Source: Chitinophaga agri (GTDB taxonomy: Bacteria; Bacteroidota; Bacteroidia; Chitinophagales; Chitinophagaceae). From it: DNA of 64,000 nt. Where the stretch lies: NCBI RefSeq assembly GCF_010093065.1, contig NZ_CP048113.1, positions 3,100,001 through 3,164,000 of the forward strand, read 5' to 3'. A program made the translations under genes and the position numbers. This document shows, piece after piece, positions 27,362-36,858 of the stretch (position 1 is its first letter; every line of letters begins with the position of its first letter). The notes beneath the pieces were generated by a model that saw only the letters and a program-made list of their open reading frames with translations, searched no databases and was not told the DNA's origin.

Positions 27362-27690
27362 TGAGCTTTTAGAGGATAAATGCCGGAACGTGACAACAAG
27401 GGCTGTTTTGTAGCGCCACCGGCGGAATGATTGAGGTTTTCTTCGGCCATGCCCCTTGGTGACCGGTTTTTCACTGCTTGCAGGTTAAGATGTACATCTG
27501 CTAGTATTAACGCGATTCGATGTCTGATGGTTTTATCGCATTTATGAATAGTATGTTAAGGGTACTTTATACATTTATCGAATTTTCGTCATTCTTACTT
27601 AAACAAAGCCCTAAACTTCTATGTGATTAGAGAGATTTTTTTTAATTTTCCGTCTCGTTTTTAAACCGCATCTAATCCAAAACATTAATC
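27362..27690. other. Divergent intergenic region between the W-rich gene and nagB
   Basis: No ORF is supported. The region must carry both promoters, but no clear consensus box stands out. A short imperfect palindrome (AGTA-N9-TACT near 27548) and a T-rich tract about 40-55 bp before nagB are the only visible features. Confidence 0.4.
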
Positions 27691-29616
27691 ATGACGCTTA
27701 ATCATCAGGAAATTGAACTGATTGACAGTTTCGAACAGATAGCCGTGGATATATATCCTACCGCTAAGGACGGTTCCAGAGCAGTTGCGCAGGAAATAGC
27801 AGCACTGATTAAAGAACGACAGGCAGCCAACAAACAGGTTGTTCTGGGTCTTGCTACAGGTTCAACCCCCAAGTATCTTTATGCAGAACTGGTGAGATTG
27901 CACAAAGAAGAAGGACTGAGCTTCAAAAATGTGCTGACCTTCAACCTGGACGAGTATTATCCGATCGAACCAGATGCCTTACAGAGCTATAACAGGTTCA
28001 TGAAAGAGCAGCTGTTCAATCACATCGACATTCCTGCAGGTAACTACTTCGTTCCGGATGGTACATTGCCAAAAGAAAAAGTAAAGGAATATACGGCTGA
28101 ATACGAGCGCCGTATTGAAGCTGCAGGCGGCATCGATCTGCAGATCCTGGGTATCGGTACAAACGGTCATATCGGTTTTAACGAACCTGGTTCAACCCTG
28201 AATTCACACACTCGTCTCGTTACACTGGACCACAATACCAGACAAGCGAACGCTTTCGAGTTTGCCAATATCAGCCAGGTACCTCGTCTGGCTATTACCA
28301 TGGGCCTGAGCACCATCTTCAAAGCTAAACGTATCGTATTGCTGGCATGGGGTACCCACAAAGCAAAGATCGTACGCAGATCTGTTGAAGGTCATAGCAC
28401 GGATCAGGTTCCAGCATCTCTATTGCAACAACACCCTGACTGCAAATTCGTCATCGACGAACAGGCAGCTGAAGAGCTGACCCGCTATAAAGAACCATGG
28501 CTGACCGGTGACTGCGAATGGACACCTAAACTGCGTCGTAAAGCGGTAGTTCACCTCGCGCAGAAACTGAACAAGCCCATCCTCATGCTCACAGACAGAG
28601 ACTACAACGAAAACGGTCTGAATGACCTGATCGTTCAGTACGGTTCTGCTTATGAGCTGAACATCCAGGAGTTTAATGGTCTTCGTGATACCATCACAGG
28701 ATGGCCAGGTGGTAAACCAGGTGCACAGCTGCCAAGCCACCCTGAGCGTTCCACCCCTGAGAAAAAACGCGTACTGCTGTTCTCTCCTCACCCGGATGAT
28801 GATATCATCTCTATGGGCGGTACTTTCATCCGCTTACATGAGCAGGGACACGATGTACACGTTGCTTACCAGACTTCCGGTAACATCGCTGTAACTGACG
28901 AATTCTTACTGCGTTACATCGACTTCGCCGTAGGTTTCGAAGGCATGTTTGGCATAGATCGTAGCAAAAGCACACAGATCCTGGAAGAAGCAAAAGCATT
29001 CCTCCGTGTGAAGAAGCCCAGCCAGAAAGATACGCCTGAAAACCGCGCCATTAAAGGCCTGATCCGTCGTGGTGAAGCAAAGGCTACCTGCCGTTACGTA
29101 GGTATTCCTGAATCAAACATCCACTACCAGAACCTGCCTTTCTATGAAACAGGTACGATCGAGAAAAAACCAATGGGTGAAGAAGATATCCAGATGACCG
29201 TTGATCTGATCCGTGAAGTGAAACCTCACCAGATCTATTGCGCCGGTGACCTTGCTGACCCACATGGTACACACAAGGTATGTCTGGAAATTATCTTCGC
29301 AGCACTCGACAGGCTGAAACATGAAGATTTCATGAAAGACTGCTGGGTTTGGATGTATAAAGGTGCATGGCAGGAATGGAACATCCATGAAATCGAAATG
29401 GCTGTACCAATGAGCCCTGACCAGGTATTACAGAAACGCCTCGGTATCTTCATTCACCAGAGCCAGAAAGACGTTGTGCCTTTCCAGGGTTCTGACCTGC
29501 GTGAGTTCTGGGAAAGAGCGGAAGACCGTAATGCCAACACCGCTAATCTGTACGATCAGTTAGGTTTACAGAAATACGCTGCCATGGAGGCATTCGCAAG
29601 ATATCACTTCATGTAG
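27691..29616 (+). CDS. nagB: Glucosamine-6-phosphate deaminase fused to a PIG-L (LmbE) deacetylase domain
   Basis: The N-terminal half (about 15-275) is NagB: ATGSTP (55-60) for phosphate, LDEYY with the base Asp87, and GTNGHIGFNEP (156-166) with His160 and Glu165. It converts glucosamine-6-phosphate to fructose-6-phosphate and ammonia. The C-terminal half carries a PIG-L/LmbE zinc deacetylase motif PHPDDD (366-371) and a later His in ADPHGTH. The fusion, 641 aa, occurs in other Bacteroidota. The deacetylase part could supply deacetylation of GlcNAc-6-phosphate in place of NagA, which is absent from this window; that is inference. The product is cytosolic. Confidence 0.92.
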   Translation: MTLNHQEIELIDSFEQIAVDIYPTAKDGSRAVAQEIAALIKERQAANKQVVLGLATGSTPKYLYAELVRLHKEEGLSFKNVLTFNLDEYYPIEPDALQSYNRFMKEQLFNHIDIPAGNYFVPDGTLPKEKVKEYTAEYERRIEAAGGIDLQILGIGTNGHIGFNEPGSTLNSHTRLVTLDHNTRQANAFEFANISQVPRLAITMGLSTIFKAKRIVLLAWGTHKAKIVRRSVEGHSTDQVPASLLQQHPDCKFVIDEQAAEELTRYKEPWLTGDCEWTPKLRRKAVVHLAQKLNKPILMLTDRDYNENGLNDLIVQYGSAYELNIQEFNGLRDTITGWPGGKPGAQLPSHPERSTPEKKRVLLFSPHPDDDIISMGGTFIRLHEQGHDVHVAYQTSGNIAVTDEFLLRYIDFAVGFEGMFGIDRSKSTQILEEAKAFLRVKKPSQKDTPENRAIKGLIRRGEAKATCRYVGIPESNIHYQNLPFYETGTIEKKPMGEEDIQMTVDLIREVKPHQIYCAGDLADPHGTHKVCLEIIFAALDRLKHEDFMKDCWVWMYKGAWQEWNIHEIEMAVPMSPDQVLQKRLGIFIHQSQKDVVPFQGSDLREFWERAEDRNANTANLYDQLGLQKYAAMEAFARYHFM

Positions 29617-29640
29617 GCTGCCCGCTTTGCAATAATACTT

Positions 29641-29676
29641 GCCCCCGTTCCTCACCTGCAGGAACGGGGGCTTTTT
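29641..29676 (+). terminator. Terminator after nagB
   Basis: A perfect 12-bp GC-rich stem (29641-29652 with 29660-29671) has a 7-nt loop and is followed by TTTTT. Confidence 0.88.
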
Positions 29677-29704
29677 ATTGCACACTTTTTGCTAGCTTTA
29701 AGTC

Positions 29705-30139
29705 ATGACACTCGCACAAGCTATATCCATTGCAACCGAAGCCCATGCCGGCCAACTCGACAAATATGGCGCCCCCTACATTGCACACGTTATGCGTGTA
29801 ATGCAACTCGGCAAAACAGAAGATGAAAAGATAGTTGGTGTGCTGCATGATGTTGTAGAAGATACTTCCTGGACCTTTGATCAGCTCATTGCACAGGGAC
29901 TTGCCCCTCATCTCGTACAGGCCTTACAGTGTGTGACCAAACTTGCTGATGATGAAGACTATGATCACTTTATCAACCGTATTATACCCAATCGTCTCGC
30001 CTGCCTGGTGAAACTCAACGATCTTACCGATAATATGGACATCAGACGCATACCGGAATTAACAGAAAAGGACATACCACGCTTCAATAAATACCTGAGA
30101 GCTTATAATAAAATTGCGGAGGTCATTTCCCGTAATTAA
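29705..30139 (+). CDS. Small HD-domain hydrolase resembling stand-alone (p)ppGpp hydrolases
   Basis: This 144-aa single-domain protein has the RelA/SpoT-type HD layout: His28 in AHVMRV, the LHDVVEDT block (47-54) with His48, Asp49, Glu52 and Asp53, and VKLNDLTDNM (102-111), comparable to VKLADRLHNM of SpoT. There is no synthetase, TGS or ACT domain. These residues place it with metal-dependent alarmone or nucleotide phosphohydrolases of the MESH1/small alarmone hydrolase type; a different nucleotide substrate is possible. It lies alone between the nagB terminator and a methyltransferase gene. Confidence 0.75.
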   Translation: MTLAQAISIATEAHAGQLDKYGAPYIAHVMRVMQLGKTEDEKIVGVLHDVVEDTSWTFDQLIAQGLAPHLVQALQCVTKLADDEDYDHFINRIIPNRLACLVKLNDLTDNMDIRRIPELTEKDIPRFNKYLRAYNKIAEVISRN

Positions 30140-30260
30140 ATATTCGCTACATTTAGGAAATCGAAAATTTTCAACCAATATCTGACACGCTGTTAATGCT
30201 GTTGCTAAACCTGATTAGTTTGTGAATCTGCCACTGGTCATCTAAAAAACAATCACCGTT

Positions 30261-31148
30261 ATGAGTCTGGTTCCTGCCAGCAAGGCTGCTGCCTATTTAG
30301 CCTTATTACGGGCCATTGAGTCTAACCGTCCTGAAAGTAAACGCTTGCTGTACGATCCATATGCAAGATCATTCCTGTCACCCTCCTTCAGACTAATAGA
30401 AAAACTGTCACGCGTCACTTTCCTTAATAATCTGATTGCCTGGTTCATTGACTGCAACTGGACCGGCGCACTAACCTCCTGTTCTGCCAGGACCCGGTTG
30501 ATAGACGTCATGACCGTCAATACCATCCAGGATGAAGGCATCAATCAGGTCATCGTATTCGGCGCCGGATATGACTGCCGTTCCCTGCGCCTGCAGCTGA
30601 AAAAAAGAGTACAGTTTGTCGAGATAGACCATCCTGATTTTCAGGCAAAGAAACGCGAGATCCTCTCCCATACTTCCGTACGCTCAGGTAAGGAAACAAT
30701 GACCAATTACGTCACTGCCGACCTGCATACGCAGGAGCCGGACGAAGTACTTTCGCAGATCTTTCAGAAGGGACATTACCGCACCCTCCTGATCTGGGAA
30801 GGCGTCACCAATAACCTCACCGCCCCTATTGCCACCAGGGCATTCGATTATTTCAAACGCTTCCGTTCCGGGACCATTATCATCTTCACCTATGTGGACA
30901 AAGCCGTACTGGAACACCCGGAGAAATTCACCGGCGCTGTCAATGTCACCAAACTCCTGCGCCGTAATAACGAATTCTGGAATTTCGGCATTGACCCTAC
31001 TACCATCAAAGAGTTTCTGAGCTCGTATAACATGGAACTGCTATATAACCTTGATGCTGGTAAATACCGTAAAATGTACTACGGTGAGGAAGCAGTACAT
31101 ATGAAAGGATATGAGTTTTACAGGGTAGCGATGGCCAGAGTAAGGTAA
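30261..31148 (+). CDS. LCMT-like (TIGR00027-type) SAM-dependent methyltransferase
   Basis: This 295-aa putative O-methyltransferase of the leucine carboxyl methyltransferase-like family has the SAM-binding glycine motif in IVFGAGYDCRSLRL (about 94-108), an acidic strand-2 end in FVEIDHPDFQAKK, and the motif LLIWEGVTNNL. The N-terminus (AYLALLRAIES) and the DPYARSFL region are also typical. The substrate is unknown; related actinobacterial genes are annotated only by family. It stands alone, with no terminator seen downstream. Confidence 0.85.
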   Translation: MSLVPASKAAAYLALLRAIESNRPESKRLLYDPYARSFLSPSFRLIEKLSRVTFLNNLIAWFIDCNWTGALTSCSARTRLIDVMTVNTIQDEGINQVIVFGAGYDCRSLRLQLKKRVQFVEIDHPDFQAKKREILSHTSVRSGKETMTNYVTADLHTQEPDEVLSQIFQKGHYRTLLIWEGVTNNLTAPIATRAFDYFKRFRSGTIIIFTYVDKAVLEHPEKFTGAVNVTKLLRRNNEFWNFGIDPTTIKEFLSSYNMELLYNLDAGKYRKMYYGEEAVHMKGYEFYRVAMARVR

Positions 31149-31421
31149 TATAATACCAGTTTTGCCCTTTGCAGCGACGCCACCAGTTCGCCGCTTCGCC
31201 GTCGCTTATTCGCCGCCAGTTCGTCGCTTGTTCTACCCATGTTTGCCCAAAGCGCAATTCAGCCACAGATAAGGGTTTTCTTTTTATTAACTGATTTACA
31301 GTAATACTTTTTTCACATTTTCCCGAAATGCCCTTTGCATATGCTGTTCACAACAGATTAAACATGGCTCAATATTCCTGTCTGTAGTATTTACGGGCAT
31401 TCATTCGTAATTTTAACCATT

Positions 31422-32390
31422 ATGCAGATTTACGATATACTAATAGTAGGGGCTGGTCCTATTGGCATTGCGTGTGGACTGGCGGCACAGAAGGCAGGAT
31501 TAAGTTATGTTATTGCAGAAAAAGGATGTCTCACCAATTCCCTGTATAATTATCCGTTATATATGACCTTCTTTTCCACTTCGGAAAAGCTGGAAATAGG
31601 TGGCATTCCCTTCGTTTCCATCAGCGCCAAACCCGTAAGGCCGGAAGCGCTTGAATACTACCGTCGCGTCACCATCTCCAACGGTCTCAATGTGCGCTTA
31701 TTCGAGCCTGTAGACGCTATCCGGCGTGAGGGTGAACTATATCATATCACGACGGATAAAACGACCTATCAGGCCAGGCATGTCATCATCGCTACAGGCT
31801 TCTATGATATCCCCAATATGCTGCACATACCAGGAGAACACCTGGCCAAAGTCAACCACTATTATAAAGACCCGCACTTCTATGCAGCACAGAAAGTAGT
31901 AGTGATCGGGGCAAATAATTCCTCTGTAGATGCAGCTTTGGAAACTTATCGCAAGGGAGCGGATGTCACGATGGTGATCAGGGAAGAAGGGATTGGCAAA
32001 CGGGTAAAATACTGGGTAAAACCGGATATAGAGAACCGTATCAGGGAAGGCAGTATCAAAGCCTACTTTCATTCCCATGTAAAAGCTGTCAGGGAAAATG
32101 AAGTGGACATCCTGACCCCGGATGGGCTGGTCACGATAGAGAATGACTTCGTATTGGCACTAACAGGATATCAACCTAACTTCTCCTTCCTGGAAAAAGC
32201 AGGCGTTACTTTATCCCGTGATGCTAAAAAATATCCTACGTACAATCCGGATACCATGGAGACCAATATGCCGGGTATATACCTGGCAGGGGTAGTGTGC
32301 GGCGGCATGGACACGCATGTCTGGTTCATTGAGAACTCCAGGGACCATGCAGATAAGATTATTGCACATATAGCAGGTAAGCACGTGTAA
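31422..32390 (+). CDS. ypdA: YpdA-type FAD/NAD(P) disulfide reductase (bacillithiol disulfide reductase family)
   Basis: This 322-aa flavoprotein has an FAD Rossmann motif GAGPIG (10-15) and an NADPH motif GANNSSVDAALE around 163. The conserved N-terminal segment AEKGCLTNSLYNYP contains the family cysteine, and the thioredoxin-reductase CxxC pair is absent. YpdA enzymes of Firmicutes reduce oxidised bacillithiol (BSSB). Whether this organism makes bacillithiol cannot be judged, because no bsh genes are in the window. The stop codon lies in the loop of a terminator-like hairpin. Confidence 0.88.
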   Translation: MQIYDILIVGAGPIGIACGLAAQKAGLSYVIAEKGCLTNSLYNYPLYMTFFSTSEKLEIGGIPFVSISAKPVRPEALEYYRRVTISNGLNVRLFEPVDAIRREGELYHITTDKTTYQARHVIIATGFYDIPNMLHIPGEHLAKVNHYYKDPHFYAAQKVVVIGANNSSVDAALETYRKGADVTMVIREEGIGKRVKYWVKPDIENRIREGSIKAYFHSHVKAVRENEVDILTPDGLVTIENDFVLALTGYQPNFSFLEKAGVTLSRDAKKYPTYNPDTMETNMPGIYLAGVVCGGMDTHVWFIENSRDHADKIIAHIAGKHV

Positions 32391-32404
32391 GTGCTTACCT
32401 GCTA
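32371..32404. terminator. Hairpin overlapping the ypdA stop codon, between convergent genes
   Basis: A perfect 14-bp stem (32371-32384 with 32391-32404) has a 6-nt loop that holds the ypdA stop codon. No T-run follows, so factor-independent termination is uncertain; it may stabilise mRNA ends of ypdA and murB. Confidence 0.55.
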
Positions 32405-32411
32405 TAGGCAG

Positions 32412-33428
32412 TTATATGATGTTAACTTCTCTTTCCAGCTCCACACCAAATTTCTCCGCTACACTGTCCATTACACGCTGTGACAGCTGATAGATCTCAT
32501 TACCGGTAGCATCTGCGTAATTCACCAGCACCAGTGCCTGACGGGCGTGTACACCGGCATCTCCTTCCCTGAAACCTTTCCAGCCACATTGCTCTATCAG
32601 CCAGCCTGCCGCAAGTTTGAACTCTCCTCCTGCTACCGGATACGCCACAATATGCGGAAATGCCTCTTTCAGGGCTGCGTGCTTTTCTGCTGATACGGTC
32701 GGATTTTTAAAGAAACTACCGGCATTACCAATTTTCGCCGGATCGGGTAGCTTGGAACTACGGATATTGATCACAGCCTGACTGATCGCCTGTATGGTCA
32801 GCTCGTGTACTCCCATGTGTTTCAGTTCTTCTTCAATCGCGCCATAACTGGTATTTAGTTTCGGCGTTTTCGCTAACCGGTAGGTAACGCTCAGAATAGC
32901 AAACTGCCCCTTGTACTGACGTTTGAATACACTCTCCCTGTAGCCGAACCGGCAGTCTGCATTATTAAACTTAACAACAGCATGGTCGTGCAGGTGATAA
33001 GCTTCCAGTTCATGAAAGCAGTCCTTGATTTCTACCCCATATGCACCGATATTCTGCATCGGGCTGGCGCCAACATTGCCGGGTATCAGTGAGAGATTTT
33101 CCAGTCCTGCACGGTTGTGTTTTATACAATCCATGACGAAGCCATGCCAGGTCTCTCCAGCACCTGCTTTCACATATATATAGCTATCATCTTCTCCCAC
33201 GACACTGATCCCTTTTATTTCGTTCTTCAGCAGGAAGCCGTCAAAGTTTTGGGTGAACAGTATATTACTGCCACCACCCAGGATCATATGTGGTAAGCCC
33301 TGTTGAGGCGGTGTTTTCAGCAACTCTTCCAGTTCTGCTGCATTGGAAAAAGAAGAGAAAAAACGAGCCTGGGCTGCAATGCCAAACGTATTATAAGGCC
33401 GGAGCGAAACATTTTCGGATATACGCAT
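32412..33428 (-). CDS. murB: UDP-N-acetylenolpyruvoylglucosamine reductase
   Basis: This enzyme reduces UDP-GlcNAc-enolpyruvate to UDP-MurNAc with NADPH and FAD in peptidoglycan synthesis. FAD-binding motifs are LGGGSN (50-55) and IPGNVGASPMQNIGAYG (115-131); Arg164 in GYRES and Ser238 in NAGSFFKNP are active-site residues. The C-terminal AAGWLIEQCGWKG block and the 338-aa length fit the type I (E. coli-like) enzyme with the extra loop and Tyr region. It is probably a single-gene unit. Confidence 0.96.
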   Translation of the reverse strand: MRISENVSLRPYNTFGIAAQARFFSSFSNAAELEELLKTPPQQGLPHMILGGGSNILFTQNFDGFLLKNEIKGISVVGEDDSYIYVKAGAGETWHGFVMDCIKHNRAGLENLSLIPGNVGASPMQNIGAYGVEIKDCFHELEAYHLHDHAVVKFNNADCRFGYRESVFKRQYKGQFAILSVTYRLAKTPKLNTSYGAIEEELKHMGVHELTIQAISQAVINIRSSKLPDPAKIGNAGSFFKNPTVSAEKHAALKEAFPHIVAYPVAGGEFKLAAGWLIEQCGWKGFREGDAGVHARQALVLVNYADATGNEIYQLSQRVMDSVAEKFGVELEREVNII

Positions 33429-33595
33429 ATGATCGTCAATTTAGTGTAAGCTGCATTGGCAGCCGCCATCAGCAGGCAAATATAATAAAACCATGCCTCA
33501 AACTACTGGCGTAATAACGGTTATACCTGATGGAGATGGGCAGGTATGTGTATATAAAATACGTGAAGAAACGGGCAATCAGGGAGGAAATATGA

Positions 33596-36043
33596 TCACA
33601 CGCAATCCACATCCGGCACGATAAATACCGAACGGAACTGCTTTTCTGCCAGCAGCCTGATAAAGTGTTCCTGTACAAGCCTTTTGGTATCCGCAATCAC
33701 TTTCGAATCACGGGGCAGTTTAATCAGCATTTCCTGCAGATAATTGTTACGTACGCGACCTACCAGCGGTGTGGCCGGACCGACGAGTCTAGCGCCAACG
33801 TGCGGTCTTAGCCAGTTGCCCAATACCAGGGCGGCCTGTTCTACCGTTTGCTGATTTTTATGTTTCAGGGTTATTTTCAACAGCCGGGTAAACGGCGGAT
33901 AACCAAAATTTTCTCTTTCTGCTATTTCCGCGGCATACATGGCTTTATAATCATGTGCCGTTACGTAATGCAATACCGGGTGATGAATGTTGCTGGCCTG
34001 AATGATCACTTTCCCCTTTCCGTTTCTCCTGCCCGCACGGCCACTCACCTGCTCCATGAGCTGGAATGCTCTTTCGTTCACCCGGAAGTCAGGGAAGCTC
34101 AGTAAGCTGTCGGCACTCAGGATACCTACGAGGTTGACATTATCAAAGTCAAGGCCTTTCACGACCATCTGGGTCCCTACCAGTATATCGATATCCCGCT
34201 GTTCGAGCAGCTGGATCATTTTATTATGGCTATCCTTGTTCCTGACAGCATCCATATCCATCCTGGCGATACGGGCCTTTGGAAACAGCTGTTGCAGATC
34301 GTCTTCTATCTTTTCTGTACCAAAGCTCTTGGGAATGAGCGTCTGGCTACCGCAGGCAGCGCAGGTCTGCGGATAAGGATAACGGGTGCCACAATAGTGA
34401 CAGGTCAGTTTATCCTGGTTCCTGTGATAGGTCAGTGATACATCACAGTTCTTACAGTTAGGGATCCATCCGCAGGTGGTACACATCAGGAAAGGTGCAT
34501 AACCACGTCTGTTCTGGAAGAGGATCACCTGGTTACCGGTAGCGACACTGTTGTTGATAGCGGTGTTCAGTTGCGGGGTAAAGTTCTCCTGCATGTTCTT
34601 TTCTGCACGTTCCTTCTTCACATCCACAATGGCGATTTCCGGCATTTCCACCCCACCAAAACGCTCTGTCAGTTCCACCAGGCCATATTTACCCTGTTGT
34701 GCATTAAAATAAGACTCCAGGGAAGGCGTGGCAGATCCCAGCAGTACTTTTGCCTTAAACAGGCCGGCATAGTAAATAGCAGCGTCGCGTGCGTGGTAAC
34801 GGGGCGCAGGATCCTGTTGTTTGTAGGACGGGTCATGTTCTTCATCAAGAATGATCAGGCCCAGGTCCTGAAAAGGCAGTAACAGACTGGAACGGGCTCC
34901 CAGTAAGATCTTCAGGTCTCCGTTCTTTACCTTGTTCCAGATCTCCACCCTTTCATTATTATTAAACCGGGAGTGATAGATCCCGATCTGATTACCAAAA
35001 TGTTTTTGCAGGCGGCGTACGATCTGGGTGGTCAGGGCTATTTCCGGCAGGAGGTATAACACCTGTTTACCAGCAGCGACATATTCTTCTATCAGCTTGA
35101 CATACAATTGTGTTTTACCGCTGGAGGTCACCCCGTGCAACAGGGTCACAGGGCGGGCAGCAAAACTGCTACGTACTTCTTCCAGTGCTTTTGTCTGGGA
35201 AGGACTGAGTTCAAAGTCTATCTGTGCTTCTACTTTTCCACCACCTGGCACACGATCTACGACACGTTTCTCTACCCAGAGGATGTTCTTGTCTACAAGA
35301 CCCTTTAGCTGAGCGGTAGTAGCGCCTGATTTTTTCAGCAGTTCCGTCTGCAATACGCTACCCTGTGTTTTTACCAGGTGCAGGTATGCCAGCAGCAGTT
35401 CCATCTGCTTGGGCGCTTTGGAGAGCTCGTTGAACAGGGGGGCGAGCAGTTCCTCCTCTTCATACTGTGCATGCAGCTGTACGTAGTTCTCCTTTTTCTC
35501 TTTATATACCTCTTTCAGTTCCTCATACACCAGCAGTACCTGCTTCTCTATCAGCTTTTTGATAGTGGAATAGACGTCTGATTTGTCAAGGATCAGCTGT
35601 ACTTCATCAATACGGAGTTCCTTACGGATATGCAGTGCTTCAGCGACCATGTATTCATCGTCATTCAGGTCGGAGAAGTCATCGCCGTAGGCGTCATTGA
35701 AGAGCAGCAGCGTTTCACTGGAGAGCTTGAGATGGGCTGGCAGGGCGGCGTTGAGCACCTCTCCCTCACTGCACATATAATAGGAAGCGAGCCATTGCCA
35801 GAATGACAGTTGCGTAGGATATACGACAGGATCTTTGTCCAGCATATCCAGCAGTGGCTTCGTCTTGTAGTCGGCCGGCGCCTGTCCATGTATCGCTTTC
35901 ACGATACCGGCGTATTTCTTCTGTTTGCCTAGCTGTACGGCCACACGGCTGCCTACCTTCAGGGAATCCTCCATTTGCGGAGGTACCATGTAGGTGTAAT
36001 TCTTTGGCAGGGCCAATGGCAATATTACGTCAGCAAACTTCAT
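33596..36043 (-). CDS. priA: Primosomal replication protein N' (PriA helicase)
   Basis: This superfamily 2 3'-5' helicase restarts stalled replication forks. The N-terminal DNA-binding domain opens with DVILPLALPKNYTYMVP. Walker A is GVTSSGKT (304-311) and the DEEH box lies in LIILDEEHDPSYKQQD. Eight cysteines of the zinc-binding insert follow in CTTCGW, NCKNC, CHYCG and CAACG. The motif VLFQNRRGYAP and the C-terminal PriA domain are intact. At 815 aa it is slightly longer than E. coli PriA (732 aa). It follows plsC by 8 bp in the same direction, so they likely share a transcript. Confidence 0.96.
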   Translation of the reverse strand: MKFADVILPLALPKNYTYMVPPQMEDSLKVGSRVAVQLGKQKKYAGIVKAIHGQAPADYKTKPLLDMLDKDPVVYPTQLSFWQWLASYYMCSEGEVLNAALPAHLKLSSETLLLFNDAYGDDFSDLNDDEYMVAEALHIRKELRIDEVQLILDKSDVYSTIKKLIEKQVLLVYEELKEVYKEKKENYVQLHAQYEEEELLAPLFNELSKAPKQMELLLAYLHLVKTQGSVLQTELLKKSGATTAQLKGLVDKNILWVEKRVVDRVPGGGKVEAQIDFELSPSQTKALEEVRSSFAARPVTLLHGVTSSGKTQLYVKLIEEYVAAGKQVLYLLPEIALTTQIVRRLQKHFGNQIGIYHSRFNNNERVEIWNKVKNGDLKILLGARSSLLLPFQDLGLIILDEEHDPSYKQQDPAPRYHARDAAIYYAGLFKAKVLLGSATPSLESYFNAQQGKYGLVELTERFGGVEMPEIAIVDVKKERAEKNMQENFTPQLNTAINNSVATGNQVILFQNRRGYAPFLMCTTCGWIPNCKNCDVSLTYHRNQDKLTCHYCGTRYPYPQTCAACGSQTLIPKSFGTEKIEDDLQQLFPKARIARMDMDAVRNKDSHNKMIQLLEQRDIDILVGTQMVVKGLDFDNVNLVGILSADSLLSFPDFRVNERAFQLMEQVSGRAGRRNGKGKVIIQASNIHHPVLHYVTAHDYKAMYAAEIAERENFGYPPFTRLLKITLKHKNQQTVEQAALVLGNWLRPHVGARLVGPATPLVGRVRNNYLQEMLIKLPRDSKVIADTKRLVQEHFIRLLAEKQFRSVFIVPDVDCV

Positions 36044-36051
36044 CTGAAAAT

Positions 36052-36804
36052 TTATACTGTAGCTTTCAATTCCCGTTCCATAATATCAAATACCTGTTGT
36101 TTGAGGGCTGGCAGGTCATCCATTGTCAGTCCGGTGACAGGAACAGGTGGCAGATATACGACGCGGCAGATACCCGGCGTCAGATTAAATCCTTTTGCGT
36201 GCAGGCGTTTCCCATTATCCAGGTACAATACCGGCTGGATAGGCGTCTGTGTTTCAATGGCGATACGGAAAGCACCATTGTGAAACGGTTGCAACAGGGA
36301 CTCAGTTTCGTTGGTTGTTCCTTCAGGGAATATCAGGATAGATACCCCCTCCCTGATCATAGCGATCATCTCGCGTACGCTGGTTGCACGCGCCCTTGCG
36401 TTGGAACGGTCTACCATTACCACGGCGTTCCGGTAAATGATATTGAAAGCGGGGATCTTATTCATTTCGATCTTTCCGAGTGGGCGGAAAGGCAGTCTCA
36501 TTACCTGTACGGCGAGAGCAGCATCGAGGTAAGAACGATGATTGACAACGTACAGGTACGGTGTCTGGTCATTTTTATCGTGCTTGTAAATTCTTTTTAC
36601 CCGTATACCGACTGCGGGGAACCAGGTATGTGACCAGAAGCGCAGAAAATAATAAACGATATTACCTCCTTTGACCTTTCCGAGGAAGGATGCCAGGAAA
36701 ATAGGAGGAATAATAATGAACATGATAGCAAGGAACACGATCGAGGCATATAACATATATACCAGGTGTAGTGGCTTGAGCAGTAACTTCATAATGAATG
36801 CCAA
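36052..36804 (-). CDS. 1-acyl-sn-glycerol-3-phosphate acyltransferase (PlsC family)
   Basis: This membrane-bound acyltransferase makes phosphatidic acid from lysophosphatidic acid. An N-terminal membrane segment (about 14-42) precedes the catalytic HX4D motif His89-Asp94 in NHRSYLD and the FPEGT motif (159-163). At 250 aa it has the usual length. It probably supplies phospholipid synthesis; a role in acylating another lipid is possible because Bacteroidota often have several paralogues. It ends 8 bp before priA. Confidence 0.92.
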   Translation of the reverse strand: MAFIMKLLLKPLHLVYMLYASIVFLAIMFIIIPPIFLASFLGKVKGGNIVYYFLRFWSHTWFPAVGIRVKRIYKHDKNDQTPYLYVVNHRSYLDAALAVQVMRLPFRPLGKIEMNKIPAFNIIYRNAVVMVDRSNARARATSVREMIAMIREGVSILIFPEGTTNETESLLQPFHNGAFRIAIETQTPIQPVLYLDNGKRLHAKGFNLTPGICRVVYLPPVPVTGLTMDDLPALKQQVFDIMERELKATV

Positions 36805-36858
36805 TCTCTTTTTAAGTCTGATGCAAGCCGGAAAATTACAGTATACATATGGAAATAC

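Noticed and set aside
31177..31229. Imperfect direct repeats (CCAGTTCGCCGCTT and variants) after the methyltransferase gene
   Set aside because: Only two or three degenerate units occur, without symmetry or a gene; too weak to call an element.
33493..33624. A 43-codon + strand frame between murB and priA
   Set aside because: It runs into the 3' end of priA on the opposite strand, has no promoter box or recognisable sequence, and fits chance.
35854..36633. A 259-codon + strand frame across priA and plsC
   Set aside because: It spans the junction of two well-recognised minus-strand genes and shows no family resemblance.
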